A program made the position numbers and the translations under genes. Positions 16,363 to 23,994 of a stretch of DNA of 32,558 nt are shown here, piece after piece. The DNA comes from Australimonas brisbanensis (GTDB taxonomy: Bacteria > Chloroflexota > Dehalococcoidia > Lucifugimonadales > Australimonadaceae). The notes beneath the pieces were generated by a model. That model was given only the letters and a program-made list of their open reading frames with translations. It made no database searches and was not told the origin of the DNA. The first letter of the stretch is position 1, and each line of letters starts with the position of its first letter. The stretch lies in the NCBI GenBank assembly GCA_038147155.1, contig JAYQTA010000014.1, positions 1 through 32,558 on the forward strand. Reading direction: 5' to 3'.

Positions 16363-16802
16363 CAGCGCTCCCACCACGCCTCGTCCTTGGCGGGCTCGAA
16401 GGAGGTGGAGCCGTAGTTGCGCAGCCAGAAGTCGCCCTTGCGCGGGAAGTCCACGTACAGCCCCAGCGCGGCCCCGCCCAGCACGTGCAGGTGCCCGTGC
16501 GCCTGCGACTGCATGCCGTCGTGGCCGAAGTTGGACACCAGCCGGAAGCCACCCGGCGCATCCTGCTGCCCCAGTTCCACCGCCAGCGCCGCAGCGCGCG
16601 GGAAGAGGGGCGAGGCCCAGAACTCGGCCTGGGAGAGGTGCGCCTTCGGAGCGATGAGGTACATCACCGGCACCCAGGTGAGGGCGTTGTGGAAGACCAG
16701 CAGCCCATCCTCCTCGTGGCGCACCCGCCGGGGTAGACGCCCGGAGATGATGCCGCAGAAGTCGCACGACCCGTCGTCGTGGAGTGCGGGGGGCGTGCTC
16801 AC
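16362..16802 (-). CDS. HIT family nucleotide hydrolase/transferase
   Basis: A 146-residue histidine-triad protein. The triad is AHGHLHVLGG, with His102, His104 and His106, the middle His of such enzymes being the nucleophile for nucleotide phosphoramidates or dinucleoside polyphosphates. CDFC at 13-16 is the first half of the zinc site found in many HinT-like proteins. The segment after the triad (LGLYVDFPRKGDFWLRNYG) is longer than in minimal HinT. The GTG start overlaps the stop of the helicase-loader gene (GTGA), and its own stop overlaps crcB, so it is translationally coupled on both sides. The substrate is unknown. Confidence 0.9.
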   Translation of the reverse strand: MSTPPALHDDGSCDFCGIISGRLPRRVRHEEDGLLVFHNALTWVPVMYLIAPKAHLSQAEFWASPLFPRAAALAVELGQQDAPGGFRLVSNFGHDGMQSQAHGHLHVLGGAALGLYVDFPRKGDFWLRNYGSTSFEPAKDEAWWER

Positions 16803-18193
16803 GCGCGCCGGCCCCCCGGACGCGGGCTGCGGGCGCGCGTGCCGGTGCGGTGGTCGGGGCCCAGGATCGGCATCACCGTCACCAGACGCTCATCGTTGAG
16901 GCGGGAGGCCACCGGGTCGCCCTCCTCCGAGGGGATGGCCCGCGTGGTGATGATGGTGGGCAGGTGCGCGTTGTGCCGGTGGACGATGACCTGGTAGAGC
17001 TTCTCCGCCGCCCACGGCGTCGTTGACTCCGAGCCCATGTCGTCCAGGATGAGCAGCGGGGTCTGCTTCACGCGGTCGAACAGCTCGTCGTAGGTCACGC
17101 GCGAGTCGGGGCTGAAGGTGTAGCGCAGGTGGTCCAGCAGGTCGGGCACGAAGGCGAAGAACACCTCCCCGCCCGCCCTGATGCGCTCACCCGCGATGGC
17201 CACGGCCAGGTGCGTCTTGCCCACGCCGGAATCGCCCACCAGCACCAGCCACCCCTCCGGGTGGCGTGCGTAGTTGCGGGCGAAGGCCGCCGCGGCCTCC
17301 TGCGTCTCGCGCTCCTGGGCGGAGCCGCCGGGCACGAAGGCCTCGAAGGTCATGGTGCGCAGCAGCGCGGATTGCACCTCGCCGATGCCCGCCGTCGCCG
17401 CCCGCGCCCCGGCGCCCAGGTCCAGCACGCGGGAAGTGCGCGGGTCCAGCAGGCGCGACTGGAGCCGTCCGTCCAGCCGCTCCACCTGCACCGAGGAGGT
17501 GATGACCGTGGGCAGCCCGCTCAGGTGCCGGTGGTTGATGACCTGGTAGAGCTTCTCCTCGGCCCAGGGCGATCCGGGGTGGGCGGCCAGATCGTCCAGC
17601 ACCAGCAGGGGGATCGTCTTCACCTGCTCGAACAGCTCGTCGTAGGACAGGTCTGCCTCGGAGCCGTACCCGGCGCGCAGGTGGTCCAGCAGGTCGGGGA
17701 CGAAGGCGAAGAAGACGGGCGTGCCCGCCTCCATCAGTCGATTGGCAATTGCAGCGGCCAAGTGCGTCTTGCCCGTGCCCGGCCCGCCCACCAGCAGGAA
17801 GGTGCCCTGGGGCTCGGCGGCCCACCCGGCGGCTGCCTCATAGGCGGCGGCGTAGCGCGCCCGGGCCTCCGCGCCCGTGCCGGGGCCCTCCGGAGCCGTG
17901 GACTCGAAGCGCACCTGGGCGAGGGTGCCCATGTTGGAGAAGCGGTGGAGGCGTGCCAGGCGCTGGTCAGAGGAGACCTCGCGCTGGCACGAGCACGGGT
18001 AGGCCTTGCCGAAGTCGCGGTGGTTGGCGGGCACGTCGTGGCGCACCCAGCCGCGCCCGCCGCACAGCGGGCACACGGGGGCCGCGTGGGCCGTCTCCTC
18101 CAGCGCCTCCGCCCACTCAGCGTTGGGGCGGTTGGCGGCCGCGGAGGTACTCTGCTGCGCTAAGCGCCGCAGGATGTCGCCCAGGTGCTCCAC
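16799..18193 (-). CDS. DnaI/DnaC-like helicase loader with two AAA+ domains
   Basis: A 464-residue protein with two tandem loader-type AAA+ modules behind a zinc-binding N-terminus. Residues 1-80 hold CPLC (41-44) and CSC (67-69), as in DnaI-like proteins. Module 1 has Walker A GGPGTGKT (136-143), Walker B LLVLDD (196-201) and a candidate arginine finger in LQSRLLD. Module 2 repeats this with GDSGVGKT (320-327), LLILDD (380-385) and VASRLND. The modules share VFFAFVPDLLDHLR and EKLYQVI almost unchanged, so one arose by duplication of the other. The usual loader has one module and about 250-310 residues. Context (dnaB and a DnaD-like gene directly upstream) argues for loading DnaB at origins or restart sites. 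The GTG start (MEHLGDIL) lies 77 bases inside the DnaD-like gene; its stop overlaps the HIT gene. Confidence 0.85.
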   Translation of the reverse strand: MEHLGDILRRLAQQSTSAAANRPNAEWAEALEETAHAAPVCPLCGGRGWVRHDVPANHRDFGKAYPCSCQREVSSDQRLARLHRFSNMGTLAQVRFESTAPEGPGTGAEARARYAAAYEAAAGWAAEPQGTFLLVGGPGTGKTHLAAAIANRLMEAGTPVFFAFVPDLLDHLRAGYGSEADLSYDELFEQVKTIPLLVLDDLAAHPGSPWAEEKLYQVINHRHLSGLPTVITSSVQVERLDGRLQSRLLDPRTSRVLDLGAGARAATAGIGEVQSALLRTMTFEAFVPGGSAQERETQEAAAAFARNYARHPEGWLVLVGDSGVGKTHLAVAIAGERIRAGGEVFFAFVPDLLDHLRYTFSPDSRVTYDELFDRVKQTPLLILDDMGSESTTPWAAEKLYQVIVHRHNAHLPTIITTRAIPSEEGDPVASRLNDERLVTVMPILGPDHRTGTRARSPRPGGRRA

Positions 18194-18791
18194 CGGCCCG
18201 TCCTTTCCGGGGGCCCTCCCCCTCGCTCGCCCACCGCTGCAGGATAGCCGCGATGTAGCGCCAGTTGCGAGCGTTGGCCGCCACCGCTTCGCGTATGGCT
18301 GCCTCCACCCGCTCGGTGGTGTACTCGTCCTCGGCGGCCCGCAGCTGCTCAGCCACCAGGGGCGTGAGGGGGCCTATGTTCGCCTCGTACAGCCCGTACA
18401 CCGTGGGCTGCTCCTCCAGCGCGCGGCCCGCCGGTGCAGCGGCGGGTGCCGGTGAGGCGATGCCTGCGGAGCGTCGATTCTCCGGGCTGTTGAGCAGGTA
18501 GCGAGCGCCCTGGGTCAGCAGCACCCCGCGGGTCACGGCCGCCGCCAGCGCGTCGCGGATGGCCTGTGGGGAGCCCACCGCCGCCAGCAGCACCGGGTCG
18601 GCCTCCAGCGCGGCGGCGTCCACGGCCTTGGGGAGCCCGCGCACCTGGGCCAGGTGCCAGCACGCTCGCAGGCACACGCGCAACTCGGCGGGGTCGGTGA
18701 TCTCGGCCAGGAGGCTCGCCAGCAGGGGCGCGGGCACCGGCACCTGGCGCACGCCGGGCGCGAAGCCCTCGAAACGCCCGCTGGTGCTCAC
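18117..18791 (-). CDS. DnaD-like primosome protein
   Basis: A 224-residue DnaD-domain protein, expected to act in replication initiation or restart by remodelling DNA and recruiting the helicase loader. Residues 10-105 resemble the N-terminal winged-helix part (LLASLLAEITDPAELRVCL, GVLLTQGARYLLN). An Ala/Pro linker (108-125) leads to the C-terminal DnaD/DnaB2 domain at 131-190: VYGLYEANIGPLTP, then RNWRYIAAILQRWASEG, the classic YxxxIGPL...W.YI.AIL..W pattern. The GTG start shares bases with the dnaB stop (GTGA). The reading frame is open upstream to 18944, but that part is a shadow of dnaB. The last 25 residues overlap the loader gene by 77 bases. Confidence 0.85.
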   Translation of the reverse strand: MSTSGRFEGFAPGVRQVPVPAPLLASLLAEITDPAELRVCLRACWHLAQVRGLPKAVDAAALEADPVLLAAVGSPQAIRDALAAAVTRGVLLTQGARYLLNSPENRRSAGIASPAPAAAPAGRALEEQPTVYGLYEANIGPLTPLVAEQLRAAEDEYTTERVEAAIREAVAANARNWRYIAAILQRWASEGEGPRKGRAGGAPGRHPAALSAAEYLRGRQPPQR

Positions 18792-20152
18792 GGCGCCGAG
18801 TACTCGGTGGCCAGGTTCTCGAAGCGCGAGAAGTTCCCCCGGAAGTAGAGGGAGATCTTGTTGGTCGGCCCGTGCCGGTTCTTGGCGATGACCAGTTGGG
18901 CCAGGTTCTCCGGGTACGGGTCGGAGGGGTGGCGCTGCTCCCACTGCTCTTGGGTGAACACCTTGTCCTCGCGGTGGATGAACGCCACCACGTCGGCGTC
19001 CTGCTCGATGGAACCCGACTCACGCAGGTCGGACAGCTGCGGGTAGTGGTCGGGGCGCTGCTCGATGGCGCGGGAGAGCTGGGAGAGGGCGATGACCGGT
19101 ACGTTCAGATCGCGGGCGATGGCCTTGAGGGAGCGGGTGATCTCCGAGAGCTCCTGCACCCGGTTCTCCGAGCGCTGCTCACGCCCGGCGATCAGCTGCA
19201 GGTAGTCCACGATCACGAGGTCCAGCGAGCGGTTGGTGTGCAGGCGGCGCAGCTTGGCGCGCATCTCCAGCACCGTCTGCATGGGCGAATCGTCCATGTA
19301 GATGGCCAGGTCTGACAGCTCACCCACCGAGTGCATCACCCCCTGCATGTTCCGCTCGGACAGCAGGCCCAGGCGCAGCAGGTGCGAGTCCACCTCCGCC
19401 TCGGCGGACAGGAGGCGCAGCGCCAGCTGCTCGCGGCTCATCTCCAGGCTGAACACCGCGGCCACCGCGCCCTGGCCCGCCGCGTTACGAGCGATGTTCA
19501 TGGCCAGGGTGGACTTGCCCAGGGAGGGGCGTGCCGCAAGGATGAACAGGTCGCCGCGCTGCAGCCGTCCCAGGGCATTGTCCAGGTCCGTGAAGCCCGT
19601 GGGCACGGGGGAGTGCCCGGCGTCCAGCTGGTCGAGACCGGCCGACTCCTCCAGGTAGGTGTCCAACACCTCGCGGATCGTCACGAAGTCGCGGGAGACG
19701 TGGGTGTTGCGCACGCCGAAGAGCAGCTGCTCGGACTCGGCCATGGCCGCTTCCACGTCGGCGGCGTCGGCGTAGCCGATCTCGGCGATCTTGCCCGCGG
19801 CGAGGATGAGGCGGCGCATCGTCGCGGTGCGGTTGACGATGGTGGCGAAGTGCTCCACGTGCACCGTGGTGGGCACCACGCTCACCAGGTGGGCCAGGTA
19901 CCCCGCCCCACCCACGCCCTCCAGGCGTCCACGCAACGAGAGCTCGCGGGCCATGGACACCTGGTCGATGGGCTCGTGGCGCGCGTACAGCGCCAGGGCC
20001 GCCTCGTAGCAGAAGCGGTTGCGCTCGCGGTAGAAGTCCTCAGCCTTGACCAGGGCGGCGGTGCGGGTGATGGCCTCCCCGTCGATGAGCAGGGAGCCGA
20101 CCACCGCCTCTTCCGCGTCGGGGTCGTGTGGCGGGAGCTTGTCGGGGAGCAT
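18788..20152 (-). CDS. dnaB: Replicative DNA helicase DnaB
   Basis: A 454-residue hexameric 5'-3' helicase of the replication fork. The N-terminal helical domain (about 7-110, PHDPDAEEAVVGSLL) is followed by the linker and the RecA-like domain from about 180: PTGFTDLDNALGRLQRGDL, Walker A ARPSLGKST (207-215), FSLEMSREQL, Walker B LVIVDYLQL, ALSQLSRAIEQR and DLRESGSIEQDADVV, each given in part. The length is normal and there is no intein, which is worth saying because dnaB is a common intein site. It lies 12 bases after rplI and overlaps the DnaD-like gene, so helicase, primosome protein and loader are made together. The ATG has only a weak GGGG-type site. Confidence 0.97.
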   Translation of the reverse strand: MLPDKLPPHDPDAEEAVVGSLLIDGEAITRTAALVKAEDFYRERNRFCYEAALALYARHEPIDQVSMARELSLRGRLEGVGGAGYLAHLVSVVPTTVHVEHFATIVNRTATMRRLILAAGKIAEIGYADAADVEAAMAESEQLLFGVRNTHVSRDFVTIREVLDTYLEESAGLDQLDAGHSPVPTGFTDLDNALGRLQRGDLFILAARPSLGKSTLAMNIARNAAGQGAVAAVFSLEMSREQLALRLLSAEAEVDSHLLRLGLLSERNMQGVMHSVGELSDLAIYMDDSPMQTVLEMRAKLRRLHTNRSLDLVIVDYLQLIAGREQRSENRVQELSEITRSLKAIARDLNVPVIALSQLSRAIEQRPDHYPQLSDLRESGSIEQDADVVAFIHREDKVFTQEQWEQRHPSDPYPENLAQLVIAKNRHGPTNKISLYFRGNFSRFENLATEYSAP

Positions 20153-20164
20153 GGAGCGCCCCGC

Positions 20165-20722
20165 TTACGCTTCGGCGCCGCCGCCTTCGGCGTCCTCGGC
20201 GGGCGCCTCGGCGGCCTCGTCGTCCTCATCGTCGACGAACACATCGGCAAGGGGCTCGGGGCCCGTGGGGGTGTAGCCCTCCGGGATCACCGACACGGTG
20301 ACGGAGGCGTGCACGTCACGGTAGAGGCGGATGTCCACCGGGTAGTCGCCCGGCTCGTGGATCGCCGTGCCCAGGAGCACTTGGCGGTGGTCGATCTCGC
20401 GTCCGGTGATGCCTGCGAGCTGCTCGGCGATGGCCCGGCCCGTCACCGCACCGAACAGGCGGCCCGAGGGGCCCACGCGCATCTCGATGGTGACCTGGGT
20501 GCCGTCCATGGCTTTGGCCACCGCGCTCCACTCCTGGGAGTAGCGCAGGCGCTTCTCCTGAGCGGCCTTCTCGATGGCCTTGGTGCGCTGGAGCGCGTCA
20601 GGGGTGGCCAGGGCCGCCAGGCCCTGCGGCAGCAGGTAGTTGCGGGCGAAGCCGTTCTTGACGTCCTTGATCTCGCCGGCGTCGGCCGTCCCAGCAACGT
20701 CTTCCAGGAAGATGACCTTCAT
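20165..20722 (-). CDS. rplI: Ribosomal protein bL9
   Basis: A 185-residue bL9, which binds 23S rRNA near the base of the L1 stalk. The N-terminal domain is typical (MKVIFLEDVAG, then GEIKDVKNGFARNYLLPQGLA), followed by the connecting helix and the C-terminal domain (GRLFGAVTGRAIAEQL). Beyond the normal end at about residue 150 there is an acidic, Ala/Glu/Asp-rich tail of about 35 residues. The ATG has GAGGAG about 10 bases upstream. It heads the rplI-dnaB-DnaD-loader-HIT-crcB run with a promoter candidate at 20816-20844. A 7-bp hairpin (20775-20795) sits in the leader. Confidence 0.96.
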   Translation of the reverse strand: MKVIFLEDVAGTADAGEIKDVKNGFARNYLLPQGLAALATPDALQRTKAIEKAAQEKRLRYSQEWSAVAKAMDGTQVTIEMRVGPSGRLFGAVTGRAIAEQLAGITGREIDHRQVLLGTAIHEPGDYPVDIRLYRDVHASVTVSVIPEGYTPTGPEPLADVFVDDEDDEAAEAPAEDAEGGGAEA

Positions 20723-20815
20723 GCTGACCGCTCCTCGCGCGGGCCGTCGTGGGCCCTCTCATTGAGTTCACCTGGCGTCCGTTCCCGCCGGACGCGCAGC
20801 GCGCCAAACCGCACC

Positions 20816-20844
20816 ATGATAGCGCATGGACGCGCCCCTGACAG
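20816..20844 (-). promoter_or_regulatory. Candidate promoter of the rplI-dnaB operon
   Basis: On the minus strand CTGTCA (20839-20844) and TATCAT (20816-20821) are exactly 17 bases apart, between the purL stop and rplI. The leader would be about 87 bases and contains an inverted repeat, GCGTCCG/CGGACGC (20775-20781 with 20789-20795). Confidence 0.5.
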
Positions 20845-20860
20845 CCCCGTCCGTCAGCCC

Positions 20861-23077
20861 CTAGCCCGCCAGTGCCGACTCCAGGCCGCCGCTCCAGGCC
20901 CCGGCCAGCCCCGCCAGCGGCTCGTCCACCAGCCCCGCCAGGCGCACGCGCTCCCCGCCCACGCTCCCCAGCGTCAGCGCGGGCACGCCCGCCTCGCGTG
21001 CCGCCGTCAGCACGGCTGCGGCATCCTGCGGGCGGGCCGAGACGACGATGCGGGAGGCCGCCTCGCCGAACAGGGCCGCGTCCCAGCGCGTTCCGGCCTC
21101 CAGCGCACCGGCGCAGTCCGCGCCGCGCCCGCCGATGATGGCCGACTCGGCGAGGGCCACGGCCAGGCCGCCGTCGGAGCAGTCGTGGGCCGAGGCCGCC
21201 AGGCCCTCGCCTGCAAGGCGCACCAGGAGCGTCTGGAGGCGCGCCTCGGCGTCCAGATCCAGCGCGGGGCGGCCGATGACCTGCCCATGGATGTGGGCCA
21301 GGTACTCGGACCCGCCGAGGCGCTCGTCGGGCAGGGCCAGCGTGTCCGCGCCCAGGAGGATGATGGCATCGCCGTCGCTGACGAAGCCCGCGCCCAGCGC
21401 CCGGGACGGGTCGCTGACCAGGCCCACGGCGCCCACCACGGGCGTGGGGTAGATGGCGGTCCCGTGCGATTCGTTGTAGAGCGAGACGTTCCCGCTCACC
21501 ACGGGCACACCCAGGGCGTGGCAGGCATCGGCCATGCCACGCACCGCCTCCTCCATCTGGTAGTACACCTCGGGCCTGGTGGGGTTGCCGAAGTTGAGGC
21601 AGTCGGTGACGGCCAGGGGCTTGCCCCCCGCGCACGCCACGTTGCGGCACGCCTCGGCCACTGCGAGGGCCCCGCCGATGTACGGGTCGAGGTAGGCCGA
21701 GCGCCCCGGCCCGTCCAGCGCCACGGCCAGCGCCACGCCCGCCCCGCGCACGCGCACCACGGCGGCATCGCCCGCGCCGGGGGTCACCAGAGTGTTGGTC
21801 TGCACCTGGTGGTCGTACTGGCGGTAGACGGCCCGTCGCGAGGCGATGTTGGGCGAGGCCAGCAATCGCGTGAGCAGCGCGCCCGCCTGCCCCGCGTCCG
21901 GGGCGGGGGGCAGCGGTACGGACTGCACCTGGTCGAGGTACCCAGGGCGCTGGGAGGGGATGCGGTACTGGGGGGCCTCCACCAGCGTCTCGATGGCGAC
22001 CTGCGCCACCACCTGCTCCCCGTCGCGCACGCGCCCGATGCCGTCGTCCGTGACGGTGCCGATGGCGGTGACGGGCAGGTCCCACTTGGCGAACAGCTCC
22101 TGCACGGGACCCTCGTGACCGGGCTTGACGATGAGCAACATGCGCTCCTGGGACTCGGAGAGCATGATCTCGTAGGCGTTCATTCCAGGCTCGCGCCGGG
22201 GCACCAGCGCCACGTCCAGGTCAACGCCCGTGCCGCCGCGTGAGGCCGCCTCCATCACCGAGGAGGTGATGCCAGCCGCGCCCATGTCCTGCAGCCCCTC
22301 CAGGTGGCCGGAGACCGCCGCCTCCAGGCACGCCTCGATGAGCACCTTCTCCAGGAATGGGTCGCCCACCTGCACCGTGGGGCGCAGTTCCTCCTCCGAC
22401 TCGAAGGAGCGCGAGGCGAGGCCGGATGCCCCGTGGATGCCGTCGCGCCCCGTGGCCGAGCCCACCACCATCAGCGTGGCGCCGGGGGTGGATGCGGCGG
22501 CGCGCATCAGCGCCCCGTCCGGCAGCAGCCCCACGCACATGGCGTTCACCAGCGGGTTGCCCGCGTAGGAGTCGGCGAAGACCACCTCACCACCCACGTC
22601 GGGCACGCCGATGCAGTTGCCGTAGCCGCTGATGCCGGAGACCACCCCGCTGAACAGGAAGCGGTTGCGGGCCGAGGTGAGGGGGCCGAAGCGCAGGGAG
22701 TTGAGCAGCGCCACGGGACGCGCACCCATGGCCAGGATGTCCCGCACGATGCCGCCCACGCCCGTGGCTGCGCCCTGGTAGGGCTCCACCGCCGAGGGAT
22801 GGTTGTGCGATTCCACCTTGAACACCACGTTCCACCCGTTGCCGATGGAGACGACGCCGGCGTTCTCCTCGCCCGCCTTCACCCGCACGGCCTCGCCGCT
22901 GGTGGGGAAGCCCTTGAGCAGCGGGCGCGAGTGCTTGTAGCCGCAGTGCTCCGACCAGAGCGCGCCGAACAGCCCCAGCTCCACCGGGGAGGGCTCGCGC
23001 GCGAGCTTGGCGACGATGAGGTCGTACTCAGCCCGCGAGAGGGCGATCTGGTCCAGCGTCTCCTGCGATACCGGCAT
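20861..23077 (-). CDS. purL: Phosphoribosylformylglycinamidine synthase, PurL subunit
   Basis: A 738-residue small-type PurL, the ATP-dependent synthase subunit that converts FGAR to FGAM in purine synthesis, using ammonia from PurQ. The N-terminus has GALWSEHCGYKHSR (38-51) with the conserved His residues; then GEENAGVVSIGNGW, KVESHNHPSAVEPYQGAATG and GGIVRDI (each in part), and in the second half LGADT, SAHDCSDGGLAVALAE and the GG/DE-type AIR-synthase fold. The length fits the form that needs a separate PurQ and PurS. PurQ is upstream in the same run, but no purS is seen. The ATG at 23077 has AGGAGG nearby. It is the last gene of the rib-pur run, separated from purQ by two transporter genes. 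Confidence 0.97.
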   Translation of the reverse strand: MPVSQETLDQIALSRAEYDLIVAKLAREPSPVELGLFGALWSEHCGYKHSRPLLKGFPTSGEAVRVKAGEENAGVVSIGNGWNVVFKVESHNHPSAVEPYQGAATGVGGIVRDILAMGARPVALLNSLRFGPLTSARNRFLFSGVVSGISGYGNCIGVPDVGGEVVFADSYAGNPLVNAMCVGLLPDGALMRAAASTPGATLMVVGSATGRDGIHGASGLASRSFESEEELRPTVQVGDPFLEKVLIEACLEAAVSGHLEGLQDMGAAGITSSVMEAASRGGTGVDLDVALVPRREPGMNAYEIMLSESQERMLLIVKPGHEGPVQELFAKWDLPVTAIGTVTDDGIGRVRDGEQVVAQVAIETLVEAPQYRIPSQRPGYLDQVQSVPLPPAPDAGQAGALLTRLLASPNIASRRAVYRQYDHQVQTNTLVTPGAGDAAVVRVRGAGVALAVALDGPGRSAYLDPYIGGALAVAEACRNVACAGGKPLAVTDCLNFGNPTRPEVYYQMEEAVRGMADACHALGVPVVSGNVSLYNESHGTAIYPTPVVGAVGLVSDPSRALGAGFVSDGDAIILLGADTLALPDERLGGSEYLAHIHGQVIGRPALDLDAEARLQTLLVRLAGEGLAASAHDCSDGGLAVALAESAIIGGRGADCAGALEAGTRWDAALFGEAASRIVVSARPQDAAAVLTAAREAGVPALTLGSVGGERVRLAGLVDEPLAGLAGAWSGGLESALAG

Positions 23078-23089
23078 GGGCCCCTCCTG

Positions 23090-23551
23090 CTACCCGTTCA
23101 CGATGCTGATCAGGACCACGCCCCCCACCACCAGGGCGGCGCCCGCCACGGCGCGGGGGGTGAGCCGCTCGGCCCCACGCAGCAGCACCAGGACGGCCGC
23201 GTAGGACACCAGCGGCACGGCCCCGGCGATGGGCGCCACCACGCTCAGGTCCACGTGGGCCAGGGCGGTGTAGAAGCCGCCGAACCCCGTGGCCAGCGCC
23301 AGGCCCGTGGCGATGAGCCACGGCACCGAGGCGCGCGAGACGCCCCTGACGGTGCGTCTGTACACGCCCACCACGAAGCACAGGCCGAAGAGCGCCTCGT
23401 AGAAGGCGATCACCGGCCCCGGTGCCGTGTCCCCCGCAAGCTGGGAGGCGATGAACCCCGTGGTGGCGAAGGAGAGTGCGGCGATGGCCGCCAGAGCGAT
23501 GCCCGCGGGGGCACCCACCGTGAGGCGGCGCAGCGAGGCGGGTGCGTTCAT
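23090..23551 (-). CDS. EamA-type half transporter B
   Basis: A 153-residue membrane protein with one EamA (drug/metabolite transporter) module of about five hydrophobic segments, starting near residue 14 (AGIALAAIAALSFATTGFIAS). Typical features are the N-terminal AALSFATTGF helix, GFGGFYTALAHVDLSVVAPIAG, LVSYAAVLVLL and the closing ALVVGGVVLISI. Standard EamA proteins carry two such modules in one chain of about 300 residues. Its ATG overlaps the stop of the preceding half transporter (ATGA), so the two are co-translated and probably form a heterodimer. It lies 12 bases upstream of purL. The substrate is unknown. Confidence 0.85.
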   Translation of the reverse strand: MNAPASLRRLTVGAPAGIALAAIAALSFATTGFIASQLAGDTAPGPVIAFYEALFGLCFVVGVYRRTVRGVSRASVPWLIATGLALATGFGGFYTALAHVDLSVVAPIAGAVPLVSYAAVLVLLRGAERLTPRAVAGAALVVGGVVLISIVNG

Positions 23552-23994
23552 GGGCGCAGCACCCGGCTCCGGTCGGTCACCACCAGCAGGATGCCCGCGA
23601 CGATGACCCCCGCGCCCGCGAGCGTGGGCAGGTTGGGACGCTCGCCCCCGAAGGCCACGGCCATGGCCACGGTGAGCAGGGGCACCGCGCCGATGATGGG
23701 CGCGGTGAGGGTGACCCCGGCGCGCTGCATCCCCAACAGGTAGAGCGCCTGCCCCCCCAGGTAGGAGAGAAGGCCCATGACCGCGACCAGGGGGTAGAAC
23801 CACCATCCGTCCACGGCGAGGGAGCCGAACCCCGAGGTGAGTACGACCACTCCGGCCAGGGCCAGCGTCACGATGGCCGTCATGGCCACCACCACCGCGC
23901 CTGCGGGGGCGAGCAGTGCGGCCTTGCGGGCCAGCACGTCGCCCGTGCCCCATCCCAGCGTGGCCGCCAGTGCCAGTACGATGCCCAACCCCAT
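23548..23994 (-). CDS. EamA-type half transporter A
   Basis: A 148-residue membrane protein with a single EamA module and about five hydrophobic segments: MGLGIVLALAATLGWGTGDV at the start, AGAVVVAMTAIVTLALAGVVV, WWFYPLVAVMGLLSYLGG, AGVTLTAPIIGAVPLLTVAMA and AGAGVIVAGILLVV (segments given in part). It aligns by eye with the downstream half, including the A-P-I-I/A-G-A-V-P-L motif present in both. The ATG shares its A with the purQ stop (TGATG), so translation runs from purQ through both halves. The ending (TDRSRVLRP) is short and positively charged. The place between purQ and purL suggests, but does not show, a purine-related substrate. Confidence 0.85.
   Translation of the reverse strand: MGLGIVLALAATLGWGTGDVLARKAALLAPAGAVVVAMTAIVTLALAGVVVLTSGFGSLAVDGWWFYPLVAVMGLLSYLGGQALYLLGMQRAGVTLTAPIIGAVPLLTVAMAVAFGGERPNLPTLAGAGVIVAGILLVVTDRSRVLRP

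Noticed and set aside
15905..16561. Upstream extension of leuS
   Set aside because: It is out of frame with crcB and HIT, which it overlaps, and the normal LeuRS start lies at 15904 with a ribosome binding site.
19331..22243. 970-codon open frame on the plus strand
   Set aside because: It is antisense to dnaB, rplI and purL, all with full family motifs; its His/Gly/Arg-rich translation is typical of a high-GC shadow frame.
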